Assembly: GCA_030063045.1 (NCBI GenBank)
Contig: JAQSEB010000107.1
Span: forward strand, 558,001 to 622,000
DNA: 64,000 nucleotides
DNA from: Pratylenchus scribneri
Lineage: Eukaryota > Nematoda > Chromadorea > Rhabditida > Pratylenchidae
Direction: 5' to 3'
Shown: one piece after another, positions 48,176 to 57,143 of the stretch
Layout of the letters: every line of letters begins with the position of its first letter
Position numbering within the stretch: position 1 is the first letter of the stretch
Translations under genes and position numbers: made by a program
Notes under the pieces: generated by a model
Told to the model about the DNA's origin: nothing
The model's input: the letters and a program-made list of their open reading frames with translations, nothing else
Database searches by the model: none

Positions 48176-50154
48176 TTAGTATTTTGAAGATCAATCATAA
48201 ATTCCGTTTCAAATTTAATTTTTTGGCCAAAAATTTTAATTGACCTGCAAGTTGCAACCGAAATATTTACCAATTTTGGCCATTCATTTCTTATTTTTAT
48301 GTCAATAATTGCATTAACAAGCATATCCATATTTATTTCTTCCAATTTTTTATCCCATTCTTTTTCATTTTTAATCAATTCAGGTGCTTTTGGCCATTCA
48401 ATTTCATCAAATTTTAGGAAGTTTGGCCCTTCCCACCAAATCGAATTGGCTTTTAATTCTGCACAACTGCAGCCACGGCTTGCCAAATCAGCCGGGTTCA
48501 CATCTGTGGGCACATATTTCCATTTTATTTTCATATCCTTTCTCAATTCCAAAACTCTATTTTTCACAAATTTTGGCAATTTATCCACGTTGGAGATGAG
48601 TATCCAACTCAAGACCACCTTTGAATCGGACCATATATAATAATTGCCAATTTTCAAATCAATTTCCTTCTTTATAAATTCAAGCATTTTGCAACCAGAG
48701 ACAGCAGCCATCAATTCCAATCGTGGAATTGTCAATTTGGCTTTGATAGGGGCCAATTTGCCTTTGGCATACACTATTGATGAATTAGTCATTTTATTCA
48801 TTTTTTCAACAATATAGGCAACCGATGCATATGCTTTGGCCGATGCGTCCACAAAAATATATAATTCCATTTCGGCATCTGGATTTTTGACCGCCATTCT
48901 TCTAATTAAAAATTTTCCAAAATCACCAATTATATTTTTCCATTCTTCCAAATTGGCTTCATCAATTTGATCATCCCAGCCATATTTATTTTCCTTCCAT
49001 AGGCTTTGAAAAAACATTTTTCTGGGCAAATTGGCTGGAATCGTCAATCCGGGCGGATCAAAAGTTTTGGCTGTACCCTTTGCCACTTTTCGTTTTGTCC
49101 ATTTCAATTCATTTTTTATTTCTTTTATTTCAATGATTATGGCATCTTTTTCAATATCCCAGCCAATTCCGAGAATTTTTATTGAATTTTTTCTTTCTTT
49201 ATCACCAAATTTTTCCATTATCGAATTATCATTACTAACAAATTCGTGCAGTGTCATTTTTGCGTCTCCAAATATTTTTATAATTTCATGGCATTTTTCT
49301 ATTGCTTCCATTGTGTTTGATGCACCGAATCCTGGATTGTCGGCATAAATTCCTTTTCTCAACTTTTCGGCAAATTCAGTGCCATAATTTGCTAAATGAT
49401 AATCCGTCACTTCGCCAAGCAATGAAGGAGCAGCTATGATGCCGAATGGCATGCATGTGAATCTCATTTCTTCAATATTATCCAAAGCGGGGGGCTTTTT
49501 TGGGTCTTTGAACCACAAAAATCGTGCCAAATTCCTTTGATTTTCCTTTACTTTTATTTGGTGGAAGGCACTTTTTACATCACAAAAAATGGCAATAGGA
49601 AAGTTTCGAAAACGGAGAATCATTCCGCAAATGTCCACCAACATTACTCTGCCCCGCAATATAAAGTCATTTACACTTATCCCTTCAGGTGTTTTGCAAC
49701 TAAAATCAAAAACTGGGCGAATTTTTCCTTTTTCCTCGTTTATTACGCAATGATGGGGGATATAAATAATAATTCCCGAATTATCTTTGCATTTTTCAAT
49801 AATTCCTTTTTCAATTTGTTCATTGAATGGGGCACAATATTTCTCCAAAAGCCCATTTTTATTTAATTTATTCCAAACGCCTTGGAGCCTTTTAAGGCAA
49901 ATCCAGAAATTGTTTGATAATTGCGAGGGTTTTTCTCTTATTGGCCATTCAATTACATATCGGCCTTCATTGTCCCTTTGGACTGTATTCAAAAAATGTG
50001 TGTGAGCAAAAATATCGTTTTCATTTTTCTTAATTTCATTTATTCCACATTCTTCAATTTCCCAAAATTTTTCTTGTTCAATCATTTGACAAATAATAGG
50101 TTCAGTTTCTGTTTTCCAAATATGGCTTTTTCCAGTTAAAATTTTGCCAATTTT
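48160..50154 (-). CDS. Reverse transcriptase / RNase H part of Pol (broken)
   Basis: The frame is open from 50184, but its first 10 residues come from the LTR of the inserted element; the host part starts at 50154. RT: D202 in FCDVKSAFHQI, MPFG at 245-248, and the catalytic box reads YADN (280-283) where YxDD is usual. Connection/A17-like region around KTFDPPGL (373-380). RNase H: D446, E490, D520 and D566 form the expected acidic set. It ends at TAA (48160-48162); the following integrase frame is offset by one base and already open upstream of this stop, so the break is a single-base frameshift, not a gene boundary. It cannot be expressed as normal Pol because the N-terminal part lies beyond the insertion. 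Confidence 0.88.
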   Translation of the reverse strand, partial: KIGKILTGKSHIWKTETEPIICQMIEQEKFWEIEECGINEIKKNENDIFAHTHFLNTVQRDNEGRYVIEWPIREKPSQLSNNFWICLKRLQGVWNKLNKNGLLEKYCAPFNEQIEKGIIEKCKDNSGIIIYIPHHCVINEEKGKIRPVFDFSCKTPEGISVNDFILRGRVMLVDICGMILRFRNFPIAIFCDVKSAFHQIKVKENQRNLARFLWFKDPKKPPALDNIEEMRFTCMPFGIIAAPSLLGEVTDYHLANYGTEFAEKLRKGIYADNPGFGASNTMEAIEKCHEIIKIFGDAKMTLHEFVSNDNSIMEKFGDKERKNSIKILGIGWDIEKDAIIIEIKEIKNELKWTKRKVAKGTAKTFDPPGLTIPANLPRKMFFQSLWKENKYGWDDQIDEANLEEWKNIIGDFGKFLIRRMAVKNPDAEMELYIFVDASAKAYASVAYIVEKMNKMTNSSIVYAKGKLAPIKAKLTIPRLELMAAVSGCKMLEFIKKEIDLKIGNYYIWSDSKVVLSWILISNVDKLPKFVKNRVLELRKDMKIKWKYVPTDVNPADLASRGCSCAELKANSIWWEGPNFLKFDEIEWPKAPELIKNEKEWDKKLEEINMDMLVNAIIDIKIRNEWPKLVNISVATCRSIKIFGQKIKFETEFMIDLQNTKMQLK

Positions 50155-50708
50155 TGTCGAAAACAAGAAAAAGCTGGTTTCCAATTAGTGGGTCCCAATT
50201 CGTTCCAATCCCAAATTCCCTCGAAATTGTACACAAAATAAATGATGAGCAAATTTATTGAAATGCAATTGAAATATGTGAAAATGCAATTGAAATGTGT
50301 GAATGCAATTGAAAATGTGTGATGAACAAAATAATAGAAATTGGTGATGAAAATAAAATTGTTGACGAACAACGTTAAAGCATTTTGGTTGGTTTGTTGA
50401 ATTTAAGTGAAGTGAAAGTGAAGTGAAAGAAGAATGAACACGGAGGAGGAACAAACTCCTTATCATCATTCTTCATCGCCACAAACGGCGGAAATTCTCA
50501 TCGCCGCAAACGGCGGATATTCATCCTGAGAAAGGTGGCCAATTCCGCCCCTTTATGCTTCGATCAGCAAATAGAAATGAAAATATGATCAATGAACATT
50601 GAAATGGGCGAAAATTATGGAAATAAAATAAATAAATATGGAAATTAAAATATGAATAAAAATATCAAAAAATTATCAAAATTCATCAATTTTCGCTCAT
50701 TTCCAACA
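50155..50708 (-). repeat. 3' LTR of the nested element
   Basis: 554 bp, same as 53679-54232. On the element strand it starts TGTTGGAAATGAGCG. Holds short tandem repeats: ATGCAATTGAAATATGTGAA-type units (50266-50320) and two TCATCGCC(A/G)CAAACGGCGG units (50473-50520). The preceding AAATGGGGAG is a plausible polypurine tract. Confidence 0.93.
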
Positions 50709-50753
50709 CTCCCCATTTGAAACGTTCATTTCCAACACTCCCCATTTGAAACA
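50697..50753 (-). repeat. 29-bp tandem duplication at the tract/LTR junction
   Basis: TCATTTCCAACACTCCCCAT starts at 50697 and again at 50726, so the LTR edge plus the putative polypurine tract is duplicated. The stop codon of the 888-codon frame (50726-50728) lies in the outer copy. Confidence 0.9.
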
Positions 50754-53392
50754 TTTCCATTCGGCACATTTTGGACATGGCCATTTGGCACATTGTTGGC
50801 ATTCATTCCTGCACATTGTTGATACCATTGAGAAGAGAGAGCCATTGGATGATCACAATCTGAAATTAGTCGCTGAACAACAAACTGTTCAACCAATAAT
50901 AATGTTGAATATTTAGTTTGCCTTTCTAACGGCTTCTGTTCAACAAACAAAATTAGTTTCCCATCAAACGGGTACATTTTTACTAACAAATTATATTTCA
51001 AAAAATCGAACAATTTGAATTGTTTTTGAACAAAAAACTGAAGCACAAACGCTTTTATAGAATCAAATTTTTGTTTTTTGATTTCGACATTCATTCCATA
51101 GAATACCTCCCCACTTAATTTAATTAAGCTTGAATAATATTCTTTTAATGAATTAATTTTTATTTTTTGACGATTGGATGCCTCTATTTTGAATGGTTCT
51201 AGCCCAATTTTTGAAAATGGTTCAATCAAACTTGATTTATTCATGCAAATTATTTCTGAAAATCTTTCTTTCTTTATTTCAATTTCGTAAAATTCATTCA
51301 GGACTAACCCCAATTTAGTCATTTTATCTGATTTTGACCAATATTTATAGGTGTATGGACAAATCCAATTATACAAAAATAAAAATTGTTCACGAACGAA
51401 CAAATTTTGTTCCAAAATGGTCGACTTTTTCAATTTTTTCCAATTGGCCAATAAAAAACTTGGTTTATTCTCTTCGTTCACTGGTTCACAATTTTGATCA
51501 ATTGCTTCCAATGTTATGGCCTCCTTTACCAATTCTACATTCAAAGTTGCTGAATCCTTTGCACTCAAACGTGCAGGAATTTGCCTAATTTTTGGATATT
51601 TCAATCTTTTCCAAATTTTAAATGTATTTGGCCGAACCCAATTCTTAAATAATTGATTGCCCTTAATCCTTTTTAGAATGAATTCACTATTATTAAGTGA
51701 AGTTGTATGATGATAATCGAACTCATTTTTCATGTTTTTATTTGATTTTGTACTTAATTTACCCATCAGCCCTAACGCTTTATTTAAACATAAAGAAAAC
51801 GGGTTTGATTTCGATACAAACTCGCTTCTGTAATTCAGACTCTTTTCAAATTCATTATTTCTTTCAGTATTTCCCTCACTAAAAGAACTATCTATTTTCT
51901 TATTTAATCCGCAAACGGAATTTGCTAACTTTTCTTTAATGAATTTGCGAAATATTCCAATCTCTTTAGGCTTGTCCTGCACTAACGCAGTTTTTCTCAG
52001 AAATTTATTTGGGAATTTAATATTCTCATCCATCAAACTGGACAATTTGATTGGCAATTGTGCTTCTTTAATGACAGATTTGTATGAAACATTCGTTTCT
52101 CTTTTTCCATCATTAACGTTCATTAATTTTATTCCAAATGTCCCACTAACGGGATATTTCATGTTTAATTTTGCATTTTTCAAACCTTTATCATCAGCTA
52201 ATTGCACAATTTCCTTTGGTTCTATGACATGCAAATTGGCAACCAAAGCATTGCATTTGTTCTGCGGTTCGATGAAATTTGGCACTTGATATCCAAACAG
52301 CTGCTGATTTTGGTGAACTGATTCCGCTTTATTTATTTCTTTTGCCGATTTTCTAATTGAGCCACTAACGACTAATTGTTTTGCTTTAAAGTATTTGCGC
52401 AGTCTATATTTTAATCCACTGAACGAAGCTTTCTCTCTAACGAGAATTGATGAACTTGGCTTTAAATTTTGTTTTTGAATTAGAATGCCCCTTCTAATCG
52501 AAATAGAATTGTGATTATTTTGTTCTTTAAAATTTTGATTAGGCTGAATATCCACGCTTTTTTGACCCTGTAATTGTTTCTTTTCATCAATTTTGATGGT
52601 CTGATTCACTGACAATTTAATTTTTGAAACGTTTAGCACCAAACTGCATGGTTCAAAATTATCATTAGCCTTTTGCAAATTGAATTTTGAATCAATATTG
52701 GTCAAACCAAAATTTTTTGGATCTAAAGTTTTGAACCATCTTCCTTCATTTTCGAACATTTTTAGAAGGAAATCGATAGCTATGTCATATTCTTCTTCTG
52801 TTCTCCCTACCCATTCTAAAAGAGGTTGGGCTGAATCTTCAAAGTTTCTTTCTAACAGTTCAAACTTTTCCAAATTGGTTAACGAATTATTTTGATGCAC
52901 TAACGCATCAAAAGTTTCCCAAAATGGAATCCAATCTTCCCGTGACCCTGAAAAAGTCCGAAGTCTAATTTTGGTCTTTTTCTTAGCCTTTTCATCTGAT
53001 TCAAGCTTTTCAAACAAAGCCAAAGCGTCATTATCCATTTTTGATTCCAAAATTTTAATCCTTTTTCCCCAAACAGTGATTTTATCTTTCAAAGATTCCA
53101 AAAGTTCTGGAATTCTTAATTGGTTGATCCATTCTTCGAACGAATTTTGAATTTGTTCCCTTTGCGGTACTATCGTCTTTCTCACAAATTCATTTGCTTG
53201 CCAGAATGCATCCAAGATTCTTTGCTCTAACGCAATTAGTTCATTGCAAAGCTGTTTGGCGCGAAAATATTGACGATTTATTTGATTCTGGGTTGATGTT
53301 GGCCCAGGGGGTTCGGGTAGAGCCTTGGCTAACAAGGCGTTTGCATTAATAGCACACCCCTGAATGATTAATTTGCTCGGTGAACTCATCAC
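50726..53392 (-). CDS. Gag-like 888-residue protein of the nested element
   Basis: Starts MMSSPSKLII; residues 30-130 are helical and charged. Residues 143-216 (RLRTFSGSREDWIPFWETF onward) match the DUF1759 pattern of BEL/Pao Gag. The remaining ~670 residues are Lys/Asn/Ser-rich and I do not recognise them. There is a weak internal repeat: KNWVRPNTFKIWKRLK near 580 and YNWICPYTYKYW further on. No zinc knuckle, no DSG protease motif, no YxDD, no DDE. Retaining an 888-codon frame in an element with identical LTRs argues it is used, perhaps as a structural protein, or that the copy is too young to decay. The C-terminal tail is Asn/Gly-rich (NANNVPNGHVQNVPNGN). Confidence 0.8.
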   Translation of the reverse strand: MMSSPSKLIIQGCAINANALLAKALPEPPGPTSTQNQINRQYFRAKQLCNELIALEQRILDAFWQANEFVRKTIVPQREQIQNSFEEWINQLRIPELLESLKDKITVWGKRIKILESKMDNDALALFEKLESDEKAKKKTKIRLRTFSGSREDWIPFWETFDALVHQNNSLTNLEKFELLERNFEDSAQPLLEWVGRTEEEYDIAIDFLLKMFENEGRWFKTLDPKNFGLTNIDSKFNLQKANDNFEPCSLVLNVSKIKLSVNQTIKIDEKKQLQGQKSVDIQPNQNFKEQNNHNSISIRRGILIQKQNLKPSSSILVREKASFSGLKYRLRKYFKAKQLVVSGSIRKSAKEINKAESVHQNQQLFGYQVPNFIEPQNKCNALVANLHVIEPKEIVQLADDKGLKNAKLNMKYPVSGTFGIKLMNVNDGKRETNVSYKSVIKEAQLPIKLSSLMDENIKFPNKFLRKTALVQDKPKEIGIFRKFIKEKLANSVCGLNKKIDSSFSEGNTERNNEFEKSLNYRSEFVSKSNPFSLCLNKALGLMGKLSTKSNKNMKNEFDYHHTTSLNNSEFILKRIKGNQLFKNWVRPNTFKIWKRLKYPKIRQIPARLSAKDSATLNVELVKEAITLEAIDQNCEPVNEENKPSFLLANWKKLKKSTILEQNLFVREQFLFLYNWICPYTYKYWSKSDKMTKLGLVLNEFYEIEIKKERFSEIICMNKSSLIEPFSKIGLEPFKIEASNRQKIKINSLKEYYSSLIKLSGEVFYGMNVEIKKQKFDSIKAFVLQFFVQKQFKLFDFLKYNLLVKMYPFDGKLILFVEQKPLERQTKYSTLLLVEQFVVQRLISDCDHPMALSSQWYQQCAGMNANNVPNGHVQNVPNGNVSNGECWK

Positions 53393-53678
53393 TGAATCAT
53401 TAAAAATCCCAAAATATTTCTTAACAAACTAAGAATTTTGACTTTAATCAAACTAAAATTTAGAAATTTATTCTTTATCCAACAAAGAAAATTGACCTTT
53501 TCGAACTAAGGATTTTGATTTATTACTTAGCAAACTAAGGATTTTCAAAATTTTTTATCGTTCACACAACGTTAATTTGGTCCTTAACAAACTAAGGATC
53601 CTCCCACTTTATTTTAAAAAAAATTCAAAAAAATAAACCCACTTTTTCCAGCCAAAGGTTCCGGTCCGAGTCGCCACT
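53393..53678 (-). other. Leader of the nested element with short repeats
   Basis: Non-coding, between 5' LTR and ATG. Repeats of AACAAACTAAGGATTTTG (on the + strand) occur about five times, partly degenerate. The primer binding site is at its start. Confidence 0.7.
53657..53676 (-). promoter_or_regulatory. Primer binding site of the nested element
   Basis: On the element strand TGGCGACTCGGACCGGAACC lies 2 bp after the 5' LTR. Its complement ends in CCA like a tRNA 3' end. The isotype is not assigned. Confidence 0.7.
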
Positions 53679-54232
53679 TGTCGAAAACAAGAAAAAGCTG
53701 GTTTCCAATTAGTGGGTCCCAATTCGTTCCAATCCCAAATTCCCTCGAAATTGTACACAAAATAAATGATGAGCAAATTTATTGAAATGCAATTGAAATA
53801 TGTGAAAATGCAATTGAAATGTGTGAATGCAATTGAAAATGTGTGATGAACAAAATAATAGAAATTGGTGATGAAAATAAAATTGTTGACGAACAACGTT
53901 AAAGCATTTTGGTTGGTTTGTTGAATTTAAGTGAAGTGAAAGTGAAGTGAAAGAAGAATGAACACGGAGGAGGAACAAACTCCTTATCATCATTCTTCAT
54001 CGCCACAAACGGCGGAAATTCTCATCGCCGCAAACGGCGGATATTCATCCTGAGAAAGGTGGCCAATTCCGCCCCTTTATGCTTCGATCAGCAAATAGAA
54101 ATGAAAATATGATCAATGAACATTGAAATGGGCGAAAATTATGGAAATAAAATAAATAAATATGGAAATTAAAATATGAATAAAAATATCAAAAAATTAT
54201 CAAAATTCATCAATTTTCGCTCATTTCCAACA
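53679..54232 (-). repeat. 5' LTR of the nested element
   Basis: 554 bp, same as the 3' LTR at 50155-50708 by direct reading. Open frames of 94-95 codons in both LTR copies are by-products. Confidence 0.93.
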
Positions 54233-55520
54233 ATTTTTGTTTCCAAAATTGAAAATCCAGATTTTGTTTTAGGCAGCCCAACAATTTCCGAATAAAAGTC
54301 AGACCCAATCAAAATTTCAGGCATAACCTCCAAAATATTTTCTTCATTGGTTATATCATCCTTTAAGAAATGTTTAAATGTTTTTGGGTCAGCCATTTTC
54401 AATCTTTCGACCATTTGCCTTTTTTCAACACCTCTTGCAACAATATTTATCGCCTCATTATTTTGGGACAAAATTTGAAAAATGTAAATTGGAGAATTTA
54501 TTATAATTGTTTTATTGAATAATCCGCTTCCACGGAATTGCTTTTCTCCAATTATATGCAAATTCAATTTCTTTGCAAGCACATTTAATATGAGGCTGAT
54601 TTCACATCCGGAATCCAAAAAAATTGCCGCTTCCGATTTTTGGCCCATTGCATATGGATTGCGGATGGGGGCCAAGGCAACCTGCATTAAAGTAATGTCT
54701 TTTTCTTTCTTCTTTTTTCCAATTAAATTATTCATTAGGACTTTATCAAGGCTTTTATTCTCATTTTCCTCATTAATTTCTGTGGCCATACACATTTTTT
54801 CATTCTTCATTTTATTGTATTCTTTATAGTTTTTCTTTTCATCAGCCACTTTTTTGGCTTTTTGGCGACAAAAAGCTGAATTATGGCCATCTTTTTTGCA
54901 TGTAAAACATTTAACATTCTTTTTGCATTCTTTTGAAATGTGGCCTTTTCCCAAACATTTCAAACAAATTTTTAGTTCTTTTGCTTTGGCCAATCTTTCT
55001 TCATTTGTTTTATATTTGGGGCATTTATCCTCCCAATGTTCATCGCCACAAAATTTGCAATTTCTTTTTTGCATATTTGCCATTGTTTTGTTTTCATACT
55101 TATTTGGGCCTTTCCATTGGCCCTTTTTGAATCCATTGTATTTATCATATTTTTCATATTTGCCATATTTTTTCTCAAATTTTTCATTCCCAAAATCGAA
55201 TTCCCTGTGAATTCTGTAGATGTCTTCCTCTAGCTTTAGGTATTCATCCAAAAAATCCATCATGGCTTTAATGCCCAAATTTGGGGTACTTTTCTTCTTT
55301 TCGTATATTTTTCGTAATATGTTTTGGGGGTATTTTGATTCCACTTCGAAAATTAATTGGGCGTTTTCAATGTTTTCCCCCACATTTTCTAATTGATTCA
55401 AAATTGCTCGCACTTCTCTGTGCGTTTTCTTTATTTCGGGCATAAAATTGTTTGCCTTTTTCAATTTTCTTAAACCGCTGTGTAGGCTATTTTTAATGTT
55501 TTGAGTATCGCCAAATTGTT
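54233..55520 (-). CDS. Gag C-terminus, zinc knuckles and retropepsin (broken)
   Basis: The frame is listed as open from a TTG at 55464 but is open further up to about 55520, reading QFGDTQNIKNSLHSGLRKL, a continuation of Gag. Three CCHC knuckles: residues 136-148, 167-180 and 186-199 (numbered from 55464). Retropepsin active site LDSG at 283-286, as in the DUF1758 family. Host sequence ends at residue 410; a further ~21 codons and the stop come from the inserted LTR. The upstream Gag frame is offset by one base at a run of seven A, so a homopolymer indel or frameshift links the two. Confidence 0.85.
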
Positions 55521-56161
55521 TTTTTCAAAATTTTCAAAACGGTTTTGTAATTTTTTGCCTCTAGCGGATAGCTTTCTACAATTTCCAATGGCTCGCCCTT
55601 TAGGGCACTTTTCAGATACTGCATTTTTCGCTTGTCCGGGATATCCTGGTCATCCACGGCAGCAGTGAATTCCTCAAAAAACGAATTCCAATTTTTCAAT
55701 TCACCCGAAAATTCTGGCAATTTTATTTCCGGCAATTTTACATTAATATTTTCACGAATGGCCATTCGGCTAATATCCAAAATTTCATTTGATGCCGATG
55801 GCAACATATTATCGAAAAATCTTTTATTTTTCTCTAAAACATCAATAACGCCTCTGGCAGTATTCATAATTGTCAAAAATCCAGAAACACCGGTTGCCAA
55901 TCCCTTATAAGTTGCCAATTCCAATTCTTTTCTTTCCTGGCCTAACGTTTCCAAAAAATTTCCATAATTTCTGTTTTCCTCATCCAAATCCTTTATGGCA
56001 TTTTTTAATTTTCCCATTTGTTCAATGCATTTTTCTCTTAATTTATTTGCCCCATCCATATCGTTCTCACCGATTTTAAAGTCTATTTCGTTCGTTTCCA
56101 TTACGATTGAATTGAGCCGGTCGCGCAGCATTTTGACGGTGATTTGCAGGACGTCCGCCAT
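55493..56161 (-). CDS. Gag N-terminal part of the BEL/Pao element
   Basis: 222 residues starting MADVLQITVKMLRDRL. A coiled-coil-like N-terminus, then KLPEIKLPEFSGELKNWNSF, the DUF1759 signature of BEL/Pao Gag, through LKSALKGEP. Shorter than usual because it ends at TAA (55493-55495) just after a run of seven A; the normal continuation lies in the next frame. Overlaps the 3' end of the Arg/Gln-rich frame by 86 bp. Confidence 0.82.
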   Translation of the reverse strand: MADVLQITVKMLRDRLNSIVMETNEIDFKIGENDMDGANKLREKCIEQMGKLKNAIKDLDEENRNYGNFLETLGQERKELELATYKGLATGVSGFLTIMNTARGVIDVLEKNKRFFDNMLPSASNEILDISRMAIRENINVKLPEIKLPEFSGELKNWNSFFEEFTAAVDDQDIPDKRKMQYLKSALKGEPLEIVESYPLEAKNYKTVLKILKKTIWRYSKH

Positions 56162-56615
56162 AGCCTCGTCTCACAAATGGTCGATTACGTCGGTGTTGCT
56201 GGTTGTTGCTGGGTTGTCGCCGATCAAAATGATGAGGACGTTGATTTGGACGCTGCTGCCGACTTTGCAACTGTTGCCGAGGTCGATAGATAGCCTGGGG
56301 TTGTCGTTGGAAATTTGCGTTCCAAAAGACCCTTGGTTGAAATTGGGGTCTAGGCCAAAAAGGTTGAAGCGCCGGAATTTGGGGGACAGGCACTTGGATT
56401 ACGACTGGCTGGATTTGAGGCGCCGGTGCTTGTTGTTGAATTGGCGGAGATTGGCGTCGATCTCTGTTGTTATTTGGCCGCCGATTTGCAATTCTCCGAC
56501 TCCTTTCAATCAAAATTTGGGCCGGTGCTGATCGTCGATGAGCCGGTCGATCGTGTTGCCTTCTGTTGTCGGGTGATCGTTCGATTCGAGGCCTCCTTGA
56601 TGAGACACGTTCCAC
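56076..56615 (-). CDS. Arg/Gln/Pro-rich leader frame of the BEL/Pao element
   Basis: 179 residues starting MERVSSRRPR, with many RR, RRQ and QQ runs and a central PVVIQVPVPQIPALQPFWPR segment. Lies between 5' LTR and Gag, in a different frame, overlapping the Gag start. Base composition is much richer in G+C than elsewhere in the element. Could be an RNA-binding accessory protein, an N-terminal Gag extension joined by frameshift, or a chance frame in a structured leader. The length argues mildly for coding. No family recognised. Confidence 0.45.
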   Translation of the reverse strand: MERVSSRRPRIERSPDNRRQHDRPAHRRSAPAQILIERSRRIANRRPNNNRDRRQSPPIQQQAPAPQIQPVVIQVPVPQIPALQPFWPRPQFQPRVFWNANFQRQPQAIYRPRQQLQSRQQRPNQRPHHFDRRQPSNNQQHRRNRPFVRRGYGGRPANHRQNAARPAQFNRNGNERNRL

Positions 56616-56753
56616 TCGATTGAAAATTGAGGAAGACAGTTTTGCCTTAGGCAGGGGAATTCAAAATTATTTTAATTTACGACCAAAACCAAAGTTTTTT
56701 GCCCCAATGGCAAACCAGATTCTTGCCCCAATGGCTCGAAGATTTTCCAAATT

Positions 56754-56766
56754 GGTCGTGGCACCA
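56754..56766 (-). promoter_or_regulatory. Primer binding site of the BEL/Pao element
   Basis: On the element strand TGGTGCCACGACC starts 3 bp after the 5' LTR; its complement ends GGCACCA like a tRNA 3' end. Isotype not assigned. Confidence 0.7.
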
Positions 56767-56769
56767 CTT

Positions 56770-57138
56770 TGTTGAATCCCAATTGACTCAACAATTACCA
56801 AAATACTCTTTTTACTGAGTCCAATAAAATTACAGTTTATTCCAAGCAATTTATTTGTGAATTAATTCTTTACTTTTTGTGAATGATCAGTGGGAATGGT
56901 AATAATGGGGGAACAAGCCAAACATTAAATAAAACTACAATGACAAAGCTTTTGGGGGGCCAAAAAACGAGCACAAAAGGCGTTGGTTTTGGCCAATGAC
57001 AAAGCAAAATTGGGGAATTGGGATGGAAATCAAATGTAAATGGAAAGGACAAAATTAATAAATGTGAATTAAATGTAAAAATCCAAAAATGTAAATATCA
57101 ATCATCAAACAATCTTTGAATGAACATCGGTCACGACA
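56770..57138 (-). repeat. 5' LTR of the BEL/Pao element
   Basis: 369 bp, same as 42627-42995 by direct reading, followed on the right by the GATTT target duplication. Confidence 0.95.
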
Positions 57139-57143
57139 GATTT

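Larger units (their letters stand above)
50155..54232 (-). mobile_element. Nested non-autonomous LTR retrotransposon, 4.08 kb
   Basis: Two 554-bp LTRs that read as identical, TG...CA termini, 5-bp target duplication ATTTT (50150-50154 and 54233-54237), and a primer binding site. Inserted in the same orientation into the BEL element between its protease and RT. Interior: one 888-codon Gag-like frame and an A+T-rich leader; no protease, RT, RNase H or integrase. Gag similarity suggests BEL/Pao descent and mobilisation by a related autonomous element. Confidence 0.92.
42627..57138 (-). mobile_element. BEL/Pao LTR retrotransposon with envelope, 14.5 kb
   Basis: Complete outer structure: 369-bp LTRs at both ends that read as identical, TG...CA termini, 5-bp target duplication GATTT (42622-42626 and 57139-57143), and a primer binding site next to the 5' LTR. 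Domain order Gag, zinc knuckles, retropepsin, RT, RNase H, integrase is BEL/Pao. The added glycoprotein region is of the phlebovirus type known from nematode Cer7-like elements. Identical LTRs imply recent insertion. Not intact: a second retrotransposon sits in the protease/RT region and two frames are offset by single bases. Net host-element length without the insertion is about 10.4 kb. Confidence 0.95.

Noticed and set aside
53609..53993. 94-95-codon frames in the LTR
   Set aside because: Found identically in both LTR copies, with His/Phe-rich low-complexity content; non-coding LTR sequence.
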